A stretch of DNA of 64,000 nucleotides from Cylicocyclus nassatus (lineage: Eukaryota > Nematoda > Chromadorea > Rhabditida > Strongylidae), in the NCBI GenBank assembly GCA_958299035.1, contig CATQJL010000001.1, positions 105,099,661 to 105,163,660 on the forward strand, read 5' to 3'. Positions 1-12,720 of this stretch are shown in pieces. Under the pieces are notes generated by a model. It searched no databases and had not been told where the DNA came from. It saw nothing but the letters and a program-made list of their open reading frames with translations. The first letter of the stretch is position 1, and each line of letters begins with the position of its first letter. Both the position numbers and the translations under genes were made by a program.

Positions 1-1303
1 CGTATGCACGTACGTCCCCGCTGGGGAAGGGAGGGGAGCTGGATCCCCAAGGGAACGATCCCCTCCGCCGAACCCCGCAATGACAGAGGGGAGGGGAGTG
101 TGAATGGTTTCAGAGGTATTGATCGAGCGAACCCCAGTGCATACGGGGTTGAATGGGGGAGGGGATCCCCTCCCCTCCCCCTCTCGAACCCCGTATTCGC
201 GAATTTAACTCAATAACGCGGGGGAGGGGATCGACATCCCCTACAACGGAGTAGGGGTTCGATGGTGTAGGTCAAGCCAGAGAAGTGAGTATTCTGATTT
301 CAATCAATTATTACAAAGCATTTTGTTCAAATTGATGAAAGATTTTCTATGGGAGCCGGGTTCCTCTCTCAGCGACCTGCAGCTTGCAGTTTTAACTCTC
401 TCTTTTATATTCGCTTCTTGTAAAGTAATCCGGACATATATCTGCCAGTTTCAAATATCTGTAGAACGTTGTGACCATTCACGAGAGTTGAGCATTTTTT
501 ATCTGGCATGATAGTTTTATCCATTAAGGCTGGTACAACATATTGTAACTATCGCATTAAATGATAAATTGTTCTTATCTTGTTATCTTATCTGCTTTGA
601 ATAAAATGAAAATTAGCAGACTCGCGTGTTTCTGAGTAAAGATCCTCGGAGGGATGATCCCCTCCCCATCGCTCCCCTCGTGCATAGCAGGGATGGCCGC
701 TGGGGATCATTCCCCTGGGGTAAAGGACGAAGCAGCTGATAGCTACAGCGTTTATAAGGAGCTGGCACGATTTGCAGCTTCAGTTATGTGTAGAAATGCT
801 GGTTTTAATGTCCGCGCCCCCCCCCCCCCCTTTTTCGGCAGCATAACGTCTTCTACCCATTCACTGCATATACATACATCTTGACTTCTGTCATTGAACA
901 CCTTTAAGCTGAAATGGGCAGCATGGGCGCAAATGGGCAGCATCCATGAAAACAGCAGGAATATAATGGATGTAGGAAATATTTCTTTAGTGTGCCGATC
1001 GCAATCACGGCAGACGGCATTCCGCAACGACTAAATATCGCCGAGACACATTGAAGGCGAGTAGCTATCAAAAGATAAGAAAAAGGAATAATTACTGCAA
1101 AAAAGCGGAAGCAAAATGAATTCCCCGCTCGATCTCCCCTTCTGCATAAGGGGGCTCCCCTCCCCTACTCCCAGGGGATCCCCTCTCCGGTATTGCCTTT
1201 CTGCATACGGGGATTCGCGTGGGGAAGGGAGGGGAGCCCCAGCGGGGATTGCAATGGTTAAACTCACATACCCTCCCCGCGGGGATGTACGTGCATACGG
1301 GCC
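1..1303. repeat. G/C-run-rich inverted-repeat element, left end at window edge
   Basis: The first ~30 bases (cgtatgcacgtac, then a run of C and G) recur as the reverse complement at about 1271-1303 with roughly 90% identity. Blocks of CCCCTCCCC/GGGGAGGGG recur at 30-240, 650-720 and 1130-1290. This is the architecture of a ~1.3-kb terminal-inverted-repeat element. A C10 run lies near 820. Small open frames inside it are low-complexity translations of the G/C runs, with no recognisable domain. The left end may extend beyond the window. Confidence 0.6.
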
Positions 1304-2690
1304 TAAGAATAAGTTTTTTCTTCTAGTACGCTACCAATGCGACCCTGAGTCCTGAGTTACAGTCCATCATCACCTTTCTTCTGACTATTGGAAATGTAAC
1401 CGAAATTTGGCTTGAGTTGCTGTGCAAAGAGAATTGATTTTTAGCTGCTTGAATAATGATGCTCTTCAAAAAAAGCAGCTTAATGCAACTCTAGCAGTAG
1501 CGAATGCGACAGGAAAATAATATCGCTTCCACTTCAATTAAATCATCATCTCTACCAGATTGGTGCCCTCTACAGGTCGGTCAGCGGTTTAGGAAATCCC
1601 CAAACTTGATGGAAAAATTATTGGCCGACGATTAGCTAGCACAGGGTTTAAAAATTCAACATCTTCACACTGGAAGTAAATTTTCGGATTTAAATCAACG
1701 ATAAGTTGCCCATATAAGCACAGCCTTGGTTTTAAAAGAAATGGTTATCCCATCAAGAGCCAATCACATACGAATCTTGACTTTTGTAAGTGTGTGCTAA
1801 AAAAGACCCCTCGAGATAAACTGCAGTTTCATATATTCAGTGGCACTGATGTTGAATTTTTCCTCTGTCATATGTTTCTGTATCCCTTGTATGCTTATGA
1901 ACAATGACACATTCTAGCTGTAGACTCATAATGTCGAGACTGAAGCTACAGCTGAGTCAACTGTGTTTATCAGGAAAAGGGGGCAGTTTCTCTTGAAAGG
2001 GAAGGCCCATCACCATTTGAAAAGCTGCGGTGTCCTTGACACCTCCTCTTGACCTTCACCTCTTTCATGACAAGCATCAAAAATAATATGCTGCACTCTT
2101 AGTCCATTTACACTAACTTTGTAGTCAATGGTTTCAAATTTACTGCCCGAAGCAAAATCTCCAATTACTCTGAATTTGATACATCAGTGAGATCTTACCA
2201 TATTTATCAAATCCAAGTGTATAGATTCACACATGTAAGTGATTAATCGCAAAATAGCATAAAACCAGTTGAGGATATTTTTTTGCGACAAGCGAACCAA
2301 CACAGCTTCATAAATCTGAGGATCAGCTTCACGATTATGGAATGCAGTAAATTTTTTGGAAGAAAACTCGCATAGGAAGTCAAAAATATTATATTGTAAA
2401 CTGTCTGCCTTTGGACAGCAAATGCATAAAGTTCTCGTTTTGAAGAAAAACCCGTGTGCTACAACAATCTCTTCTACCCTTGTACTAACAGATTTTCATT
2501 CTAAGTAAGATTCCAAAAATCTGCTTAATTTGACCACTAATAGCCCACAAACTTTAATTAACAATATAACGATGCCTGGTACCCTAGTGACGAACGCGAT
2601 TATAAATTCTGAAAATCCTATAATCCTCCAAAATCCGAATGGTAGGTAAAAATAACAATGATGAATATCAATTGCACACTAATTCAACAT
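1304..2690. other. No gene recognised
   Basis: AT-rich sequence with no open frame that resembles a protein family, no RNA gene and no clear inverted repeat. It is probably intergenic spacer or a decayed element. Confidence 0.5.
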
Positions 2691-3030
2691 CATTTTTCCT
2701 CTTGACCCAATATCTCATTATTCATGCGTTGATCAGACGAAAATCTCTTTTATTTTCCAAATAGACTAACATTTTTAATTTGATCGCTGGGAAATTGATT
2801 ATTCATTGTCTATTATGAAGTATAGACAAGATGCTACGAGCAAAAGTAGTGAGATTTAGAAGATACAAGATTTGCTTTGACTGCGACATTTTAAGAAAAA
2901 ATCAATTTTGGTGAAGGATCCATATATAACAAATATAGGAATCCTGTTTCTGAGATCGCAAATATGCGATCCTTGTGTTGAACTTGTGCGGATACTTGAA
3001 TAAATAGTTGCCCAACACAAACTGAGTCCA
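2690..3030 (+). repeat. Duplicated 5' flank of CAP copy 1
   Basis: Diverged but alignable with 13320-13660 upstream of CAP copy 2. Both contain a 'gatcagacNaaaa.ctcttttat' block, a 'gattattcattgt/gattatccattgt' block and a 'ctgttttgagat/ctgtttctgagat' block in the same order. The tandem duplication that made the CAP copies therefore included over 1 kb of upstream DNA, later separated by different transposon insertions. Confidence 0.55.
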
Positions 3031-3394
3031 GAAAAAACATATTAGGTCATTTCGAAAAGTCTCGTGCCTTTAGACCCCCCCCCTCCGCGGTAAATTTTTC
3101 AAAGTAAAGATAGATAAACCTGTTCTTGGTATATGATGCAATATGTTTGGCTCCTTACCGTGTCTGTTTTTCAGTTATACATCCTCACCCCTCAAAAGTC
3201 AATCAGAAAATTTCAGGAAGTATCGCATTGCAAAACGTTTGCTTTCAAATCTCTCTCAAAGCTGAGTTATAAATCTGCTGGTGTCGCACAATAAAATAAT
3301 AGGTTCGAAAAGTCATCAATTTACTTAGCAACTATCTACGTATTCCAATCACTGGATTGCTAATATTTGCCAATTCTTTGCTCATCTTTCTATA

Positions 3395-4221
3395 CAGTGA
3401 CCCAGAAGTATGTATTCATCGTATGATCCTCAATATCTCTCATCCCCAGAAGTCTTTTGCTTACCTTCAGATACCATTCTGCAGAGCTGGCTTCAACTTA
3501 GACTTGTACTATGGAGCGATTCACCGATCGCCCCTCATTACTGCAGGATTACGGTAAAAACTTAGAGAAGGGTTTTGGACTAAGGGCCATATTATGCCTT
3601 GAAAAGCAAAATAAACAGCATGAAAACTCTTACACTATGCTAATTTCGAACCGCTAAAACTGAATATGAAGTTGCACTTCACCGCAATGGTTCCTTCATG
3701 ACTTATGCCGCGCAATAGAGTTTTTCATAATCTTGATTATAAAGTCGACTGCAAGAAATCGCCCGGATCGCTGTAGGCTGAACGCTCGCGAGCGCGCCTG
3801 CGACGCGCCTGCCGTGCACAGGCGCTATGTTGACTCACGCGCGCGATTACCAATGTTAGCCCGTCAGAGACGCGCGCGCGGGCGTTCAATCCGGGCTATT
3901 CCGTGCAGTCAACTATACCATTTGTAGAGCTTTACAAGCTCCTAAAAGGTTGAGTAATGAACACAGAGAGCGTGAAAACACCACTCTAAAGGCCTTCCGA
4001 AAACTTTTTTGAAACACGATCAATCCATATTGACGCTGTAAACTGAAAGTTCCTACCGTAATCCTACAGTAATGAGAAGCGCTCGATATTTTGCTTCATA
4101 GTAGAACTAAATTAAAGCCAGCTCTACAGGATGGTGCCCGAAGATAGGCAAAAGATTTTTTGGGAAGAGAAATATCAACGATCAAACAAAGTTTACAAAC
4201 TTTTTAGAGACCCTGCATTCT
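3395..4221. repeat. TA-target foldback element (CAGGGTGTCCC family), degenerate
   Basis: The left part (3395-3557) matches 21110-21275 and the right part (about 4050-4221) matches the inverted right arm at 21930-22100. Shared blocks include 'agaagtcttttgc', 'gagctggcttcaactta' and 'aggattacggta'. A nested GC-rich palindrome occupies about 3745-3912 (arms begin GACTGCA and carry CCCGGAT). No transposase is visible. It sits just upstream of the CAP copy 1 promoter. Confidence 0.65.
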
Positions 4222-4407
4222 GTATTATTTTTACACTCTAAATCCCCTACCACGCCGCTTCTGTTTTTATAAGCATAGATTACCACCATTAATTATGCTA
4301 CCGCCTAAGCCTCTTTTGACGACTTTTTCGTTCCCGATTTTTAGTCTTTTTCCGCTCTATTTGAATAATCCATATGGCACTTAGCAGCTGATATCGCCCA
4401 CACCGCA

Positions 4408-4414
4408 TATAAAT
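4408..4414 (+). promoter_or_regulatory. TATA box of CAP copy 1
   Basis: TATAAAT lies 34 nt before the ATG at 4449. The same heptamer occurs before copy 2 (14159) and copy 4 (30267) at almost the same distance, within conserved upstream sequence, which supports a core promoter element. Confidence 0.65.
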
Positions 4415-4448
4415 TGCAACTATCTGAACTCGTCAACTAATCACAGAA

Positions 4449-7400
4449 ATGATCTACTCCACTTATTTATTTGCTGGGGTAAGTTCGATAAAACAAATTG
4501 CAAATTAATACTTCGACAATCCATGCATAGCTGGTACAGCATCGTGTTTTAAACGGAGTTGCCCGCATTTTGAGTCAACTTTTTAGCTAATTAGGAAAAA
4601 TTTACAAGTAGAAACACGGTTTCCCTTGTATTTCAAAATTTCGAAGTTGTTTTAGGTTTTCCTCCTTTCGCTGACTGCTTGCAATGCGGCTGTCTACCGG
4701 ATAAAACGGTCAAGTGAGCTTCTTTCCAACATCCTTCTACTCCTTCCAGTGTCTATTTTGACATTTTCTATTCAGCATACTCCTGCTCCAACACTGGAAT
4801 GACAGATGCTATTCGAGATCAAATCCTCAACTATCACAATGCAGCTCGTCTGAGAGTAGCAAAAGGCATTGAACCAAATAATGTCGGAAATCTCAATCCA
4901 GCGAAAAATATGTATAAACTGGTGAGCGAAACTTTGTCTTGGAAGTACACTACTCACTTATCTCAAATTGCAAAATAGTCTGAACGGCTATTAAAACCAA
5001 CGGCAAAAAAATCTATTGCCTCGTTCTTTCTAGTTATGTTTCGATAACTATTATAAAAGGATGAAGGATTCGGCGTCTTCAATACCCTCCGAGGGCATGC
5101 ACTGAACGCACACATTAACTTCGTAGTCGAAGAGGCAATTGTATGCGTGCGAGCCTATTACAGTGACTTGTGGGGGCCAGCCGTTTCCAAGACAGTGCTT
5201 TTATCCTCCCAGATTACTCTGGTACCAATTTATGAGTCCCGGAGGGTAGAGGGCTTGGTTGGTTCTCTACCCTCCGGGGCTGGTAAGGGAGGCGGGGATC
5301 GAACCTGTGTCCGTTCTGGTCATAGCGGCGTCTCATACCACTACGTCACTCGTCCCCCGTAACTATTATACTTGAGAACAATTTGAGATTAAAAAGCGTT
5401 AGAGACTTAAAAATTTGCTTAGGAATGGGATTGTAACATGGAGCAGCAAGCACAGGCCGCCATTTCCTCTTGCCCTGGCAACTTGGCATCATGGTCCAAT
5501 ATGGCGCAGAATCTCGTGAAGTAAGTATAAAACATCTTTTAGAACTTTAACATGGAGTTTGCTCGCTCTGATAACGTGATCACCGTAATCAACGATATTA
5601 CCGGCTTCACAAGAGCGGGCATTATCACTATTCCAACTCAAAATTTGCGGCTAATCGCTTTTTCGGGGCATTACCAAGGCCTTTCTCTAAAAGAAAACTA
5701 CAGAAGCTTTGTAATATTTGACTCAAACCGAAATGTTAGTTTTTGCCTATGATTGATTCAAAATTCAGATACACTAGCACAGGCTCGTTCCCCAATCCAG
5801 CCACACTAATAAATTCTACAATGAATAATTGGTGGGATGCGGCGAAGAAGTATGGCGTTACCGATCCACAAAACAGATATACGAGCAGTAAATTGTACAG
5901 TTTTTCCAATGTAAGTTGTTTACGAAAATTCGTTTATCACTTTTTTCCAAGTTTGTTTAGATGGTCTTTCCTGAAACAACTAAGATTGGCTGCGCTTATA
6001 AAGTTTGCACCGGTTCCACAAATGCATTGACATTCACTTGCCTTTATAATGGAATGTGAGTTATCTATCGTGCATATAATATGGGTAAAAATCTTTTCTC
6101 AGTGGTTATTATACAAATGAACCGATGTGGGAGACCGGATCAGCCTGTGTAACTGGTGCGGACTGTACCACATACGCTAATTCTGGTTGTTCTGGTGGTC
6201 TCTGCACTAAAGGAGCTGATATACCAGGTTCGTAAAAACTCGTAATAATTATCTTGAGATAGTTGAGATATTGTGACTTCATATATTGAGTAGGCAAAAA
6301 AGTTTGTGTTGTAAGCAGAATAAAGGTGGGCAAGCGATAAGGAAGTCCAAAAAATGGGGCAAATTTTGAACATTTGCAAGCTTTCCTTTCTAGTTAACAA
6401 TAAACAGCCAGCAAAGTAAACGCTTTTGTGAAGATAGACCTTCGCTCATTACTGCGAAGTTTCCCTGCTGCTGCTCTCCCACAATCCTTCAGCAGTCTTT
6501 CGAGTATTTTAAAAAACTTTTCGAGAAATGTCTGAGTTTGCAGCGCTGCATCGCAAAGCCGACGCACAGCATACCCCTCGAACTCAGAGATTTCCTATTT
6601 CGCTATGTAAAAAAAGGGAAGATGGTGCAGCTCGGTGGGCTCAGCACCTCACCTCGCTGCTCGACTGCCAGCCTGTAGAATCCCGGATCTGCGCGTCCGC
6701 GCGCAATCCAGTCCAAAAGTGAACAAGGAGAAATATCGCATGTATGACAAAGACAATATCACAAAAAAACCACACGGCTAGATTTGATAGATTTATCTAT
6801 ACCATTACAGAGAGGTTGACTACAAAAAATAAAAGACGTTAAAGTACCAAACTACAACCACATGGAATCAGCCCGCCTCACTCCGAGTCGCTGATAATCA
6901 CCAAGCCTCTCTCAACACAAGAACTTTAGGGATTTGCCTCAGGGTCGACCGCTTAGCGCCCGGTCCTTCCGGAACAATGCTACCTTTCCACTACTCTCGA
7001 GATCTTACTTCCTCCACATCAAACCGACGAAGCTCTCGCGCGTATTCACATTTACATCCAGAAGACCTGTTGTTTGATTGCCATCCAAAAGCTTCTTCTG
7101 CGAGAGCTTGCTAACCGGCTGCCATGGACCCCATGAAAAATCGTTAAGAGGGCTGAATCAAATCAAAGAAGGAAGGAGGTGTATACGCCTATAGCGCCAT
7201 CTTATATACGCCTCCTCTAGTCAGCAGGGAGCGGTCCGGGCGCGAACACAAGAGGCGCGCCTGGTCACAACGGCAAACGGCGTTCCCGGCCGCTGTATCG
7301 AGGAGTGGCTTGCATCGCACGGCCTGCGACAAAATCATTCGAGAAAGTACGACTTTGCAAAAAGTTTCAGGCCGACCAAAAATCATCACTTGGTAGACAT

Positions 7401-8911
7401 TTCAAAATAAGTGAAAATTGAAGTATGCTCGTTGTGCCAGAAAAACCTATAATTATTTCTAGGTGTCTCATTATTTTCGGATTACTGTATTAATTTTCAG
7501 CTCTTTCTTCCTTGTTATATGTTTGAAAAGAATTCTAGTAATCGCTAATTTACTTAACACGACAAGTTAAGTGATAATAGAATGTAGAATCAATTCGATT
7601 CTCAGAATTTTGTGCTACATGTTACTTGTTTGAAGCTCACTTTTGGAAAATCGTTCCGAAGAAAACCTTTAAAAAAGTAATTAAAGAGAACGATATGAAA
7701 GACTCAAAATGCAAAAGCTAAAGTTTTACCTACTATCACAACTTCTATATATTTCAAGTAAACTGTAAATCAGCTAAAGATAAACAAGGCAATAACCCAG
7801 CATGTGCATCGCAATTTCTCAAGCGCATAGTAGGAAAAGCACTTCGAAAACGTAGCTTTGAAATGCGGAAAAAATTTCACATTGAAACACGCTTATTTAG
7901 CTTCAAGGAAGTTGCGGATAAGTTTAAAAGTAACATGAACTTCTGCAGTCGACAGCTTTCATATTGCGAATCAAAATATGGAGCACTTCTACAAGCAGAA
8001 TTCTCAAAGTGTGCCATTAATTCATCACTTAACTCTTTAGATACCAACAATCAGTGCGCCACCAACACTGGAATGACAGACGCGGTTAGGCAGAAATTCC
8101 TAACTCTCCACAACAGCTTCAGGTATGCTACAATCATACTTTGAGAGAAAATGTATTCAAGTGTTTGCAATTCAGATCAAGTCTTGCTCGTGGGCTAGAA
8201 CCTGACGCCTTGGGAGGAAATGCTCCGAAGGCGTCGAAAATGCTTAAAATGGTAATTTGTCCATCGCTTTAAGCTTGTTAGCCATTGAGCATCCGATTAA
8301 GGTTTATGATTGCTCTGTAGAAGCAAATGCCATGAAGCACGCTAAAAAATGTGTCTACGAACATTCTGAAGACAAGGAAAGACCAAATCTTGGGGAAAAT
8401 CTTTATTATACCAGTGCCCTTAATTTTGACAAAGTTAAAGCCGCCGCTCAGGTATGCAAAGCCAAATGATTCATGAAATGACAGTCAATCCCTATTAGGC
8501 ATCGCAATTATGGTGGAACGAATTGAAAGAATATGGAGTTGGTCCATCTAATAAGCTAACTCGTGCGCTCTGGGACAGAAACAACACGCAAATTGGTCAC
8601 TACTCTCAGGTAATGATTTTCCTATAATTATTCTTCATAGAGTTAGTTCACTATTTCTAGATGGCTTGGGAAACTAGCTACAAGCTTGGATGTGCTGTCG
8701 TAGCCTGTTCCAAATTCACCTATGCCGTCTGTCAATATGGACCAGCGTAAGTGCAAGTAATAGTGCGCGAAGACAAGAATTACCTATTTTTTCCAGAGGT
8801 AATTACCTAGATAACTTGATCTACACGATTGGAAACCCGTGCACTTCTGACGCTGGATGTCCAGGATCATACACATGCAGCGTGGCGGAAGGATTATGCA
8901 ATGTTGTGTGA
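4449..8911 (+). CDS. Two-domain CAP/SCP-TAPS secreted protein (ASP-1-like), copy 1, full reading frame
   Basis: Thirteen exons with consistent phase: 4449-4478, 4656-4713, 4776-4921, 5423-5520, 5769-5910, 5961-6055, 6103-6227, 8041-8122, 8176-8251, 8302-8451, 8499-8609, 8661-8746, 8797-8911; 437 codons plus stop, close to the usual length of double-domain hookworm ASPs. Residues 1-22 are a signal peptide (MIYSTYLFAG, then a Leu-rich core). CAP domain 1 spans about residues 30-185 (YHNAAR, SNMAQN), then a Cys-rich hinge (about 190-232). CAP domain 2 follows (LHNSFR, GHYSQMAW, CQYGP) and ends in a short Cys-rich tail. Domain 2 keeps the His/Glu/His residues (EHS, GEN, GHY) of the CAP cavity; domain 1 lacks the GHYTQ box. 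Family members are secreted, abundant in infective larvae and adults, and immunomodulatory; this product's function is inferred. Intron 7 (1.8 kb) and intron 3 hold repeats. AATAAA follows the stop. Confidence 0.93.
5085..5358 (-). repeat. tRNA-derived SINE-like insertion in CAP copy 1 intron 3
   Basis: On the minus strand, 5358 to about 5286 reads as a tRNA-like head: GGGGACGAG start, an A-box-like TGACGTAGTGGTATGAG and a B box GGTTCGATCCC. Acceptor and T stems do not pair well, so it is not a working tRNA. The adjacent body (5085-5285) contains an inverted pair CGGAGGGTAGAG/CTCTACCCTCCG. Copies 2 and 4 lack it at this intron, so it inserted after duplication. Confidence 0.6.
6480..7400. other. 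Foreign block in CAP copy 1 intron 7
   Basis: Copies 2 and 4 have only about 200 nt in this intron; copy 1 has 1.8 kb. Within 6480-7400 the base composition rises in GC. A stretch at 6624-6690 has weak tRNA-like A-box character (GTGCAGCTCGGTGGG) but no good B box. No coding domain is recognised. It is probably one or more repeat insertions. Confidence 0.45.
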
Positions 8912-8927
8912 ACTTCTACTATGCAAT

Positions 8928-8933
8928 AATAAA
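8928..8933 (+). promoter_or_regulatory. Polyadenylation signal of CAP copy 1
   Basis: AATAAA 17 nt after the TGA at 8909-8911, in a context conserved in copies 2 and 4, where the equivalent reads GATAAA. Confidence 0.65.
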
Positions 8934-8963
8934 CATCTATGAATTTCAAAATAGTTGCCCATT

Positions 8964-10176
8964 TTAGAATGTCGAAAGGGTTACGTGTAGATGAAAGTTC
9001 AAACAGACCAGTGTTAAGAGTTCAAATAGTTTACAGACTGCTATACACAAGGTGTGCTTAAAGTATGCATACACTATTTGGTCGTTGATATCTCTCTTCC
9101 CAAGAACTCTTTTGCCTACCTTCAAAAGAGTCATGCATTTTAATGCGGCACGAGACTTTCTCTTACGACTCATCTTCCCCTCCACATCTACTTTTTTGAG
9201 GTAATCTACATTAACGAATGTCAGATCACCTCAAAGGTTGCGAATGGACCATAATAATTATAAGTTAGAGAAAAGGAATTCTACTTAGAGTGAGAGACAG
9301 TGCAAGTAATGCTCGATTGCTCAAAAATCTCCCAAATAAATCTGCATAGGTCGGGTAAGCAAGCAAATTCTACAAGCATCTGGCTGTACTGTACTTGATT
9401 GCGAAAAAATGGACAATCTTCACTAAGGAGGACATCAGTTTTAGTCTGATACCGACATTTAGATTGTAACCCGTTCGGGGATACAGAGCAGTTTACTTCA
9501 GCCGTCTCAGAAACGTCATTTTGTGTAGACAAAAGGTCGTTGAAAGATAAGCCATTTAAACATTTCATAACCTGCGAAATTTCCAAATTTCCAATTTTTT
9601 GTGAGGATTAGATGCAAAATCATCAGATTACGGACACAAATTATACGTAAAGCTACAAGCTGCTTCCACTGCTCCATCCTTGCGGACTCCTGAAGGAGGC
9701 CTCAGCTTTGGTGGCTCTTGTGCCACTGCACTTTCAGCAAAATAGTTTCTAACTCATGCCTTCAGTGCATTTCATAGGACTTATATCTATCTGTGAACGC
9801 GAATAAAAAATATATGGGTACGAACAATGAGGAGAACTTTGTGAAGCTAGTCTGATTTCAAGGACTTTGGGAATTTTCTAGCATTTACAAGCAAATAACA
9901 AGTCACTTGCACAACTTTATAACCATGCAGGCTACTTTTATAAATTTCGCGATCCATTTTCGAGGAGGGGCAAAGAAACCTTTTCTTCCCACTCGGTTCT
10001 GCGCTGCTCGATACCCCAGAAAACAAAAGTCAGGTTTTTGTTATAAAGAATGTAGGATTCAAGCTGAAGGGGAATATGTCGAAGTCGCGACTAGCAACCG
10101 CATGTGGAGGGGGTAAGGAGCTTTGAAAACAATCCGATTCAATTGCTCAAGGGGATCTGCATTACGTGTCTAACTA
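8964..10176. other. No gene; relic of CAGGGTG foldback arm at ~9045-9140
   Basis: 9045-9140 carries 'gtcgttgatatctctcttcccaa' and 'cttttgcctaccttca', the subterminal blocks of the element at 21110-22100, without a matching second arm. The remainder is AT-rich with no family resemblance in any frame. Confidence 0.5.
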
Positions 10177-11162
10177 TTAGGTTGGTGCAAAAGTTTTGTC
10201 AGTTTTTTCAATCCATCGGCAAACACGCTGGAATGAAGATATACAAATATTTCAAAATGTATCCGATGGAGAATTTCTTCCTCTTTCCAGCAGCTAAACT
10301 CACATTGTGTTTCGTTGCAAGATTGACGAGATATTTGCTGGAAATTGCAACCACTCGTTTTTACCATGTCCAAATTTCGCTAATTTTCATTGTATGAGAC
10401 TTTCGGAGGGGTTCTAATAACCACCAGATAGGGCAAATCATTTGCCGACTAGTGCAATTTTTTGTAGCCCTACGGCTTGTCTTTCAAAATTTCTACGATT
10501 TATTATTTGGAGTAACCAAATTTTACATTCAGCCTATTTTAAGCTCGTAGAACATAAAATGTTAAACATTTCAGTCATCATTCGATGCAACTTTTTCTCC
10601 TCCTTCTAACGCTTGCCTTTTTTCACCGAGACAGGCGAAATTTGTGGAAAAAATCGCAGTAATTCTCAATTTTAGGAGTGCGCACTGACGTAACCTATGT
10701 TTCAAAATCTTCATAATTTGAAGCGAAAATCGCTCATTTACTTTGTAATGGTCGCAGTAGTAATAATCGAGTGTTGAAACTTCAGTATTCTGTAGGTTTT
10801 GCAGTGTTTGGTGCAATAATAGGTTATGCGACTTTTCCAAAACACAACACTTTAATTATTTAATAAAAAGCTGAAAAAGCAGTTGAAAAAAGAAAAAAAA
10901 TTGCATAAGTTGGCAAAAGGTTTGCCCTATCTGATGGTTATTAGAACCCCTCCGAACGTCTCATACAAAAATTTTCAAAATTGGTGAAAGTTGGACATGG
11001 TAAAAACGAATGGTTGCAATTTCCAGCAAATATATGTGAGTTCAGCTGCTGGAAAGAGGAAGAAATTCTCCATCGGATACATATTGAAATGTTTGTATAT
11101 CTTCATTCCAGCGTGTTTGCCGATGGATTGAAAAAACTGACAAAATTTTTGCACCAACCTAA
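10177..11162. mobile_element. Mariner-like foldback MITE, copy A
   Basis: Ends TTAGGTTGGTGCAAAAGTTT and its inverted copy (AAATTTTTGCACCAACCTAA), flanked by TA on both sides. Arms of several hundred bases are near-palindromic (10177-10420 against 10920-11162). The terminal sequence resembles the animal mariner end class (TTAGGTTGGTGCAAAAGT). There is no transposase frame; the small open frames on both strands are arm translations. Confidence 0.85.
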
Positions 11163-12572
11163 TATTATGTTAGGTCGTTTCATGAGTTCGTAGAGTTTTA
11201 ATAACAGTCAATGAATGACAAAATCCCAACGAAATTAAGTAAACAATATTTGTTCCGTTGTTGCGCATAATCTTCTGCTACCATGCAGATTTTCATTACT
11301 GTTTCTCCAAAACTCAGCTGGTCTGGCCCCAAAAAAGTCGTCTAACCAGCGCCTGAGATCGTTCCTCAGAATTAAAACAGACACTGCTCATATGATTTGT
11401 GATAGACTGGAACAGATGATAATATATTAGGGCGAGATCTCAGGAGTACTATGAATACCAAAGTGCCTCCCAATCAAAGTCTTACAGGGCAGCTATGACG
11501 GCGGTTGCTTTAGAGGGCCAAATTTTGTCGCGTAAAAAAGCTCACTGGACTTGCTTATTAGCTTACTATGATTTTCTAGAGTAGGAATCCGTTTAGACTG
11601 TGCGATCGGGTTCCGTATGGTTGGGTGACTATCTTGTTCTTGTCTAGTAATTTTCAATGGAGAAGCTCTTGCACGTCCTGCAAAAAGTCTTGTTCAGGGA
11701 GCACGCGAGAAAATGTTTTTTGTTGCACTTTGAGACCTTTTCTGGAAGCTGAGAACTTAAAGCAGATCAGCCTTTCATCGAAAGTAACTGATATGCTTTG
11801 AATAGCATGATCAGCTCTTCTCAATGACATACGCATCTTGCCGCAAATCGACCGCTCTTCAAAGAAATGAGAACGATAATGACAACTCTGCGAACTTATG
11901 AAAGGACCCAATATATTTGAGTGACTCTAGCATTCTTTGTTAAAGCCATCTGAAAAGTGCAATACCCCAATCAATGTTTTTCTTAAACTCCGATTAATCA
12001 TTACTAACTCGGCTCTTTTTCCGTCAAAGTGTCACTTTTTGCGAATCCGTTCAAAATGTTATAAGAATCACAGAGGATTGTTCGGGCAAGGTTGGTATTC
12101 ATTTACTTAAGTGTTATGTGAATGTGGACCTCTCATTTACACTATCCGCAGGTGCAAGGTTATAACATCAGCATAGAGGCGAGAATGTTGGTCGGGAAAA
12201 TTAGGGCACCTACAGTATAAGAAACAGCCCTACCTATTTTCCCAAAAATGTTGCCATCAAACGTTCTCTACGCGTCTAATTTAACTACACTCTCTTCAAA
12301 TGGTATATTTCACTTTATGGTGTTAGTCATAATCAAAGGTTTTTGAGTCCAAAAATACTTTTGTTTGCTGCGCTTCTTCTTCTACAGTGACTACTTGGTA
12401 TGCATTCAGCTAAGATGTACTAAACTATTTTTTCTTAGATGCACCTCGAGTGCAGGCATAAATATAAATATTTTCCAAGGAATTTTTTTATCGTCAAAGT
12501 GTGCACGTCGCCACAATTGGGGTCATAGGGGTATGTGGTAAGCTGAAATATGTATGTCACAATGCGAAGAAA
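11163..12572. other. No gene recognised
   Basis: Mixed AT-rich sequence. An 85-codon minus-strand frame at 11654-11911 has no recognisable domain, and neither end shows an obvious splice site. Nothing else is supportable here. Confidence 0.45.
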
Positions 12573-12720
12573 GGGGTAGAGGACTATATGTCGCCGAAAA
12601 AGGGCGGTCCCGGCGGTCATTTGCGACAAACACGCACCCTTGTGCATGCGCGGACATGCGTTACTGCAGGGAATCCGCGCAGGACTCTTCCAAATTCGGC
12701 GACATATAGTCCTCCACCCC
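12573..12720. mobile_element. 148-bp MITE with GGACTATATGTCGCC ends
   Basis: Terminal inverted repeats GGGGTAGAGGACTATATGTCGCC-like (about 22 bp) at both ends and a GC-rich interior with CGCGGACATGCG. Two more copies form a head-to-head dimer at 57741-58030. Confidence 0.8.

Noticed and set aside
7863..8144. 93-codon frame continuing upstream of CAP copy 1 exon 8
   Set aside because: Only the part from 8041 is homologous to copies 2 and 4, and a TTTAG acceptor precedes it; the upstream part is intron.
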